From Oscillospiraceae bacterium (GTDB lineage Bacteria > Bacillota_A > Clostridia > Oscillospirales > Ruminococcaceae), in the NCBI GenBank assembly GCA_004558145.1, contig SFDQ01000001.1, positions 62,001 through 126,000 on the forward strand: a stretch of 64,000 bases of DNA, given 5' to 3'. Below are positions 59,179 through 64,000 of the stretch, in pieces. The first letter of the stretch is position 1. Every line of letters begins with the position of its first letter. The notes beneath the pieces are model-generated. The model made no database searches, was not told the origin of the DNA, and saw only the letters and a program-made list of their open reading frames with translations. A program made the translations under genes and the position numbers.

Positions 59179-61721
59179 GCGTCTTTTCCTCCCTTGCCGC
59201 GCCGCTTTTCCGCCGCGAACCACACGATGGTTGCCGCCGCCGACACGGCGCTCACCGCCGCGCCCGCCGCAGCGCCCGGATGATGGTAGCGCAGCTGAAT
59301 GGCGTTTTCGCCCTCTTCCAGCTTCACGCCCATCATGCCCTCAAAGACCTGCTCCACCGGCACTTCCTCGCCGTTGCGCACGGCGGTCCAGCGGCCGCCG
59401 TCCTCATAGGCGAAGGGCAGCACCAGCAGCTCGCGCCCCTCGCCGCCCTCGATCTCAAGGTCGATGGCGCCGCCCTCCCGGATGGAGAGCCCGGTGGCCG
59501 CGCCCGCTTTCAGGGTGTCGGCCGCCTCGGTGAGCACATCGGTGTCGAGGCTGTAGATCTGAATTTTGTCCCGGTACTCGGGCGTGTCCTCCACGCCCAG
59601 TTCAAAATACACCCGCTGGCCCGCCTCAAAGCTGCCCAGGGGGAACACGCCGCCCAGGGAGTCTCCCTGGAAGTATTCGCCCAGCAGCTCGCCGTCCACC
59701 TTCACGTCGGCAGGCAGCAGGTTGCCGGTGTCCGGCACGGCCAGATAGCAGGGCCCGCTCACCGGCGCGGTGAACCACAGGCCGATGCCGCTTGCCTCCT
59801 CGTCAAATTCCACATCCTCCGCGGCCAGAAGGGCGTCCGGCGTGCCGGGCACCAGCGCCGAGAGCATCTCGTTCTGCAGCAGGAAGGTGTTGGAGCTCGC
59901 CTCCACGTCCACCTCCAGCGCCTCGTCGCCGCCGGCCCAGGCCAAGGGCAGCGCCCAGGGGTTTTCCGCCGCCGTCAGGGTGGTGCCCGTCTCCAGCGGC
60001 TGGTAGCCGGCGGGCAGCGGGCGGCTGCCGTCGGAATAGACGTACTTGATGCCCAGAAGGCTGTCCGCCACGGCAGTGGAGCCCCAGCCGTAGATGGTGT
60101 AGTTCACATAGCCCAGCTGCTCCAGCATGGGCTTTGCGGTGCTGGCCTTGGTGGATGAGTAGTGGCTGATGCCCCAGTAGTCCAGCAGCATGGGGTCGTT
60201 CAGGGTGCGCATGAAGTTCTTTTCGATGCGGTAATACCCGTCGTCCCGCGCGCGCAGGGCATCCACCACGGCGGTGTTCTCGTCGTAAAAGCTCTCAAAG
60301 CCGCTTTTGGTGTAGGTCTCGAACTTGCGCAGGGCCAGCGTGCTGTTCTCGGTCATGTCGCCGCAGACGAGCACACAGAGCCCCGCCGCGCCCAGCAGCG
60401 CGCCGGTCCTTTTTGTGCCCAGCAGCCACAGGCAGGCCAGCGTGCCGTACCAGACCCCGGCGCAGGCGGCCAGCTTGAGCACCGAGAAGGTCTCGCCGGC
60501 CGAGGTATGATAGCCCGCCAGCCACACCGCGCCCAGCGCCGCGGCCGCACCCAGCGCCCAGAGCCGGGGCCGGGCGTCCAGCAGCGCCCGCGCCGCCAGC
60601 ACAAGAAGGAAGAGGCTGAACAAAAAGCTGTAACGGTAAGGGAACCACACCGGCTCCTTGAAGCCGTGCCAGACCAGGTCGACGCCGTTCACCCAGAAGC
60701 TGAGCACCAGTGCCGCCAGCATCCCGGCGCTTGCCAGCTTTTCCCGACGGGACACCTTGCCCGAGAGGAAGAACAGCACCGCCAGCACGGCGCAGAACAC
60801 GCCGCAGTAGATGTTGGGCAGGCCGTTCGTCACGTCCTCCCAGAAGAAGTTGCCGAAGAAGAACTGATACAGAAGCTGCGGCAGGGAGAAGTTGGTCCCG
60901 AGGGTGAAGTCCATGCCGAACAAAGCGCCCTTGGATTCCTCGATCTCCACCAGCGCCGGGTACAAGAGGGCCATGGCAAGCCCGGCCGCCAGCACGCCCG
61001 TGGCCGCGAAGGCGCCAAGGCGGCGGCCCAGCAGCCGGCGGCTGCGCCCGGCGAGGCGGGGGCTGGCGGCCCAGTACCAGAAGAAATAGAGCACGCTGAA
61101 CAGGCACACCTCCCAGGCGGTGTAGAAGTTCAGCAGGATGCAGGCGAACACCAGCCAGAACAGCGGCCAGTGGCGGCCGGTGTCCACCAGCTGTTCCAGC
61201 GCCCACAGCACCAGCGGCGCCAGCATCACCACGTCCATCCAGATGATGTTCTGGCTGTAGACCACGCAATAGGCGCACAGGGCGTAGCCCTGGCTCAGAA
61301 CGGGCAGCAGGGGGCTGGCGCTGTCATAGTGCTTTTGCACAAAGAAGCAGAAGGCCGCGCCGGTGCAGGCGGTGCGCAGAAGGAACATCAGCTGCACCAT
61401 CTGGGGGATCATGCGGGTGGGGGCCAGCAGGATCAGCAGATTGAAGGGGCTGGCCATATAGTAGGCGAACAGGCCCAGGGTGCTGCCGCCGCAGAGTTTT
61501 GAAAAGCTGTAGAAGAAGCCGCCCTCCGTCAGGCGGTGCTTCAGGTCGGTGAGGTAGGCCACATACAGACCGTTGAGGTCGCCGGTGAGCATGGTGCCGT
61601 CACCGAAGGGCCAGAAGCCCAGTACAAAATAGATGCACAGCACCAGCGCGGCGCCGAGCCCGAAGCTCAACGCCACGTTGCGGCGCTGGGCGCCGGTGAA
61701 AGGATCTCGCGTTTTTATCAT
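59175..61721 (-). CDS. YfhO-family membrane protein (GT-C-like)
   Basis: 848 residues with about 13 hydrophobic helices and a large extracytoplasmic C-terminal domain (about 475-820) before a final helix (about 825-845). The conserved start GTMLTGDLNGLYVAYLTDL and LCGGSTLGLFAYYMASPFNLLI match YfhO, implicated in glycosylating teichoic acids in some Firmicutes. It probably transfers a lipid-linked sugar outside. ATG 61721 has only AAAAGGC upstream. The operon supplies a cytidylyltransferase and an oxidoreductase just before it. Confidence 0.88.
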   Translation of the reverse strand: MIKTRDPFTGAQRRNVALSFGLGAALVLCIYFVLGFWPFGDGTMLTGDLNGLYVAYLTDLKHRLTEGGFFYSFSKLCGGSTLGLFAYYMASPFNLLILLAPTRMIPQMVQLMFLLRTACTGAAFCFFVQKHYDSASPLLPVLSQGYALCAYCVVYSQNIIWMDVVMLAPLVLWALEQLVDTGRHWPLFWLVFACILLNFYTAWEVCLFSVLYFFWYWAASPRLAGRSRRLLGRRLGAFAATGVLAAGLAMALLYPALVEIEESKGALFGMDFTLGTNFSLPQLLYQFFFGNFFWEDVTNGLPNIYCGVFCAVLAVLFFLSGKVSRREKLASAGMLAALVLSFWVNGVDLVWHGFKEPVWFPYRYSFLFSLFLLVLAARALLDARPRLWALGAAAALGAVWLAGYHTSAGETFSVLKLAACAGVWYGTLACLWLLGTKRTGALLGAAGLCVLVCGDMTENSTLALRKFETYTKSGFESFYDENTAVVDALRARDDGYYRIEKNFMRTLNDPMLLDYWGISHYSSTKASTAKPMLEQLGYVNYTIYGWGSTAVADSLLGIKYVYSDGSRPLPAGYQPLETGTTLTAAENPWALPLAWAGGDEALEVDVEASSNTFLLQNEMLSALVPGTPDALLAAEDVEFDEEASGIGLWFTAPVSGPCYLAVPDTGNLLPADVKVDGELLGEYFQGDSLGGVFPLGSFEAGQRVYFELGVEDTPEYRDKIQIYSLDTDVLTEAADTLKAGAATGLSIREGGAIDLEIEGGEGRELLVLPFAYEDGGRWTAVRNGEEVPVEQVFEGMMGVKLEEGENAIQLRYHHPGAAAGAAVSAVSAAATIVWFAAEKRRGKGGKDA

Positions 61722-61774
61722 GCCTTTTTATACTTTCCCTTGTTGGTTTGCCGGGTTTTGGATGCAATGCTTTT

Positions 61775-62548
61775 TCAGCCGCGGATGGCCGCCTGCACCT
61801 GGGCGAAGGGCTCCAGCGTGGCGTAAAGGTGCGCGCCGATGACCTCCATCAGCTTGAAGTCCTCTTCGCTGTCGATGTCCAGGATGCCGGTGTCCATCAT
61901 CAGGCTGGCGCCGATCTTGCCGTCCCACAGAATGCCGGTGGTGTTGCCGGCCAAAAAGGCCCGGCGGTAAACGTAGATGCTGGCGTTCACGTCATAGAAC
62001 TCCGGGGCCATCTGCCGGGCGGTGAAGGCCGGGGTGCCCGGGGCGTTCTCGATGCCCTTTTCCACGTGGTCGCCGCAGCGGCGCACCATGTTGAAGTAGG
62101 GGTTGCGGCGGCTCTCGGTGACGCTGAACACCAGGTCCAGGTCCTCCCGGCTCTCCGCCAGCTCAAAGGCGTTTTTGATGTCCTGGGCCGTGCGCAGAGG
62201 GCTGGTGATGTCCAGATCCATCACATAGTCATAGGCGCCGTTTTTCTCCTCCATGCGGGCAAGGCTGTCCTGAATGACGGCCATCTTGGGCACCCGGTCG
62301 CCGCCCAGCTCCTCGCAGCGGGGCAGATAGACCACTTCGGGGTACTGTTCCGCCACCAGCTTCGCCAGGGCTTCGCTGTCGGTGTTGAGGCAGATGTCCA
62401 CCTGCACGTCGGGGCGGCTTGCCTGGAACAGGCCCGCCGCCGCAAGGCTGTAATAGACCAGCGGACGGCCGCAGAAGGTCTTGAGGTTCTTGTTTTTGAA
62501 GCCCTTGCTGCCGGCCCGCCCGCAGATGGTGATGAGCAGTTTTTTCAT
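61775..62548 (-). CDS. NeuA-like acylneuraminate cytidylyltransferase
   Basis: 257 residues. N-terminal motif ITICGRAGSKGFKNKNLKTF is the CTP-binding loop of CMP-sugar synthetases (R-x-GSKG), followed by VMDLDITSPLRTAQDI, the metal/CTP motif, and DVNASIYVYRRAFL. Enzymes of this group activate nonulosonic acids (sialic, legionaminic, pseudaminic) or related sugars with CTP. No NeuB-like synthase is in the window. Start ATG 62548 behind AAAAGGAG; 35 bp after the oxidoreductase gene. Confidence 0.88.
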   Translation of the reverse strand: MKKLLITICGRAGSKGFKNKNLKTFCGRPLVYYSLAAAGLFQASRPDVQVDICLNTDSEALAKLVAEQYPEVVYLPRCEELGGDRVPKMAVIQDSLARMEEKNGAYDYVMDLDITSPLRTAQDIKNAFELAESREDLDLVFSVTESRRNPYFNMVRRCGDHVEKGIENAPGTPAFTARQMAPEFYDVNASIYVYRRAFLAGNTTGILWDGKIGASLMMDTGILDIDSEEDFKLMEVIGAHLYATLEPFAQVQAAIRG

Positions 62549-62583
62549 GATGCGTCTCCTTTTCGCCGTCTATTGGGCGGCTC

Positions 62584-63516
62584 TCACATGGTTTCGCCCA
62601 GCGTCAGGCCCAGCACCTTCTGAGCCATGGCGGGGCTGTTGATGCTCTCGCCTTCGCCCTTGCAGGCGTAGTCGAGGAAGTAGGCCATCTCCCGCAGATA
62701 GCGCTGGTTCACCGGCTCCTCGCAGTGGATGACCTCGCCGTTTTCCAGCGTGAGGGTGCCCGCGCCGAAGTCGGCGGTGACGGTGCCCTCCTTGCAGAAC
62801 AGCTCGATGGTGCGCCGGTAGGTGCGGCCGAAGTAGTCCAGATGCACCTCCGCCAACAGGCTGGGGTAGCGGGCGATGTAGACCGAAAGGTCGTCCGAGT
62901 CTATTTCCAGATGGGAGTAGGTGCCCTTGAAGTTATACGCCTCCAGCGGCGCGCCGAACAGGTCCACCAGATAGTCCCACTCGTGGATGAGGTCGATGGT
63001 CACGCCGCCGCCCATCTCCTTGTGGGCGGAGTAGACGGTGCGGTAGTCCACCCCGGGCCGCCAGTCCGGCAGATAGGAGGAGCAGATGACCCGCACCGAA
63101 TAGGGCTTGAGGTCCGGCATGCGCTCCTTGAGGGCCAGGAAAGTGCCGCACCAGCGCATGGGCGCGGCCACATAGGCCTTCTGGTCCGGCCCGAGGCCCA
63201 GCTGCGCCAGGTCATAGCCGGTGCCCTCAAAGATGGGCTTTTCGATGAAAAAGCAGTCCACCTTGCCCGCCAGCTCCGCCAGGGTGTGGGCGTGCAGGTG
63301 GGTGGGGTTGGTGATGAAGGCCGCGTCGTAATGGCCCAGCTGGTCATAGCTGACGTACTGGGCCCGCAGAAGGCCCTCCACGTCCCCGGCCAGCGGCCGC
63401 ATGGAGGAGCGCAGAGCGTCCGCCTGCACATCGATGCCCTTTTCCTTTGCCACCTCAAAAAGGTTGCGCAGATGGCGGGTGCCGATGGACCCAAGGCCCA
63501 CGAACAATACTTCCAT
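62584..63516 (-). CDS. Gfo/Idh/MocA-family oxidoreductase
   Basis: 310 residues. N-terminal Rossmann motif EVLFVGLGSIGTRHLRNL and FFIEKPIFEG carry the conserved EKP lysine; GGVTIDLIHEWDYLVDLFG holds the family's catalytic-region His. Presumably NAD(P)-dependent oxidation or reduction of a sugar in the same pathway as the cytidylyltransferase. Start ATG 63516 after GAGGAGG, 2 bp after the SUFU-domain gene. Confidence 0.92.
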   Translation of the reverse strand: MEVLFVGLGSIGTRHLRNLFEVAKEKGIDVQADALRSSMRPLAGDVEGLLRAQYVSYDQLGHYDAAFITNPTHLHAHTLAELAGKVDCFFIEKPIFEGTGYDLAQLGLGPDQKAYVAAPMRWCGTFLALKERMPDLKPYSVRVICSSYLPDWRPGVDYRTVYSAHKEMGGGVTIDLIHEWDYLVDLFGAPLEAYNFKGTYSHLEIDSDDLSVYIARYPSLLAEVHLDYFGRTYRRTIELFCKEGTVTADFGAGTLTLENGEVIHCEEPVNQRYLREMAYFLDYACKGEGESINSPAMAQKVLGLTLGETM

Positions 63517-63518
63517 GT

Positions 63519-64000
63519 TTATGCCTCCTCGCTTTTCGCCACAGACGGGCGGCGGTCATCCACCATAAAGCCCGCCCCGCCGGGCAGGGCCCGCAGCTTT
63601 TCCTCCAGCGCCTCGGCGCCGTGGTCCAGCTTGAACTGCATCTCTTCCGGGTGCACCGGCACCACGATGTAGAGCATCAGCCGCCGGCCCGCGCCCAGCT
63701 TCACCGCGTCCAGGGGTTTGGGGCCGTTCTTTTCGCCGGGCAAAAACAGCACCGCCCCGGTGAAGGGGCAGCCCTCCGCATAGGGGTGAGGCGGCGCGCC
63801 GTTGGGGATGGAGTGCCCCGCCCCCAGCCAGGTGTTGCCCTTGCGGGGCAGCTGGGCCAGCAGCCGCAACAGGCGCAGGGGCCAGGCGGCGGGCTTGTCC
63901 TCCGGGTCGTTCAGGTGCTCGGGCCAGCGGCTCTCGTCCACCGGCCAGTCCCCGGGCAGGAACATCACCAGCTCCGCCCAGCGCAGCCACTCGTACTGGC
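63519..64000 (-). CDS. SUFU-domain protein, cut by the window edge
   Basis: About 160 residues are visible, without a start. WLRWAELVMFLPGDWPVDE, KGNTWLGAGHSIPNG and LYIVVPVHPEEMQFKL follow the layout of bacterial suppressor-of-fused (SUFU) proteins (xLPxDWP..., TWxxxGH..PNG). Such proteins often act as immunity partners of polymorphic toxins or in unknown roles. The C-terminus ends 2 bp before the oxidoreductase gene, so it belongs to the same operon. Whether it is functional in sugar metabolism cannot be told from this fragment. Confidence 0.75.
   Translation of the reverse strand, partial: QYEWLRWAELVMFLPGDWPVDESRWPEHLNDPEDKPAAWPLRLLRLLAQLPRKGNTWLGAGHSIPNGAPPHPYAEGCPFTGAVLFLPGEKNGPKPLDAVKLGAGRRLMLYIVVPVHPEEMQFKLDHGAEALEEKLRALPGGAGFMVDDRRPSVAKSEEA

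Overview
This is 64 kb of GC-rich chromosomal DNA with dense, mostly minus-strand operons. Gene content points to a high-GC Gram-positive anaerobe of the class Clostridia, probably the Oscillospirales/Ruminococcaceae group. Clues are an IspH fused to ribosomal-protein-S1 repeats, a GlgC plus GlgD pair with glgB and glgA, DUF1385, a UPF0735 ACT protein ahead of hom-thrB, BofC-like and SpoIIQ-like proteins, and a split ThrE exporter. Shine-Dalgarno sites (AGGAGG type) and sigma-A-like promoters are easy to find. I see no rRNA, tRNA, CRISPR array, insertion sequence or phage gene.

Layout. 1-1771: LytTR response regulator and GHKL sensor kinase (cut by the left edge). 1967-5847: aspartate-to-threonine operon (ACT protein, hom, thrB, lysC). 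6098-9309: divergent PBP1A and a BofC-like protein. 9431-13683: a compact plus-strand cassette of FkbH-like HAD-IIIC protein, free acyl carrier protein, MaoC hydratase, SDR reductase and a GNAT-like protein, then udk. 14461-15420: a membrane-anchored serine hydrolase. 15622-21544: glycogen operon glgB-glgC-glgD-glgA. 21813-25579: recA-recX-rimO-pgsA. 25720-33018: lipoprotein, OmpR-type two-component system, polytopic GT-C-like protein, DUF1385, prmC. 33057-35581: ZIP transporter, deoC, a 48-residue membrane protein and an unknown protein. 35692-46455: a ten-gene run from a surface-glycan set (epimerase, TIM-barrel isomerase, two GT2 enzymes, FAD oxidoreductase, GT-C-like protein) into the core genes of an HI0933-type flavoprotein, cmk, plsC and ispH-rpsA. 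46554-51923: methyltransferase; VanRS-like pair followed by an unknown 584-residue membrane protein. 51981-56961: M23 peptidase, pseudouridine catabolism (psuK, psuG), a zinc-ribbon membrane protein and a DAACS symporter. 57025-64000: lipoprotein, then an operon of a SUFU-domain protein (cut by the right edge), Gfo/Idh oxidoreductase, NeuA-like cytidylyltransferase, YfhO and the YjjP/YjjB exporter halves.

How it fits together. Much of the window serves the cell surface: peptidoglycan synthesis (PBP1A), phospholipid synthesis (plsC, pgsA), two separate glycan gene sets, three GT-C/YfhO-type membrane proteins, several lipoproteins and three two-component systems. The least explained pieces are the FkbH-ACP-MaoC-SDR-GNAT cassette, which looks like a small carrier-protein pathway making an acyl group for transfer to an unknown acceptor; the glycan operon whose FAD enzyme carries four clustered cysteines; and the 584-residue protein behind the VanRS-like pair. 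Many genes overlap by 4 nt (ATGA or GTGA), so translational coupling is common. Several initiation signals are unusual: TTG starts for lysC, rimO and psuK, a probable non-AUG start for PBP1A, a Shine-Dalgarno site inside a terminator arm before the ZIP gene, and a -35 box inside a terminator loop.
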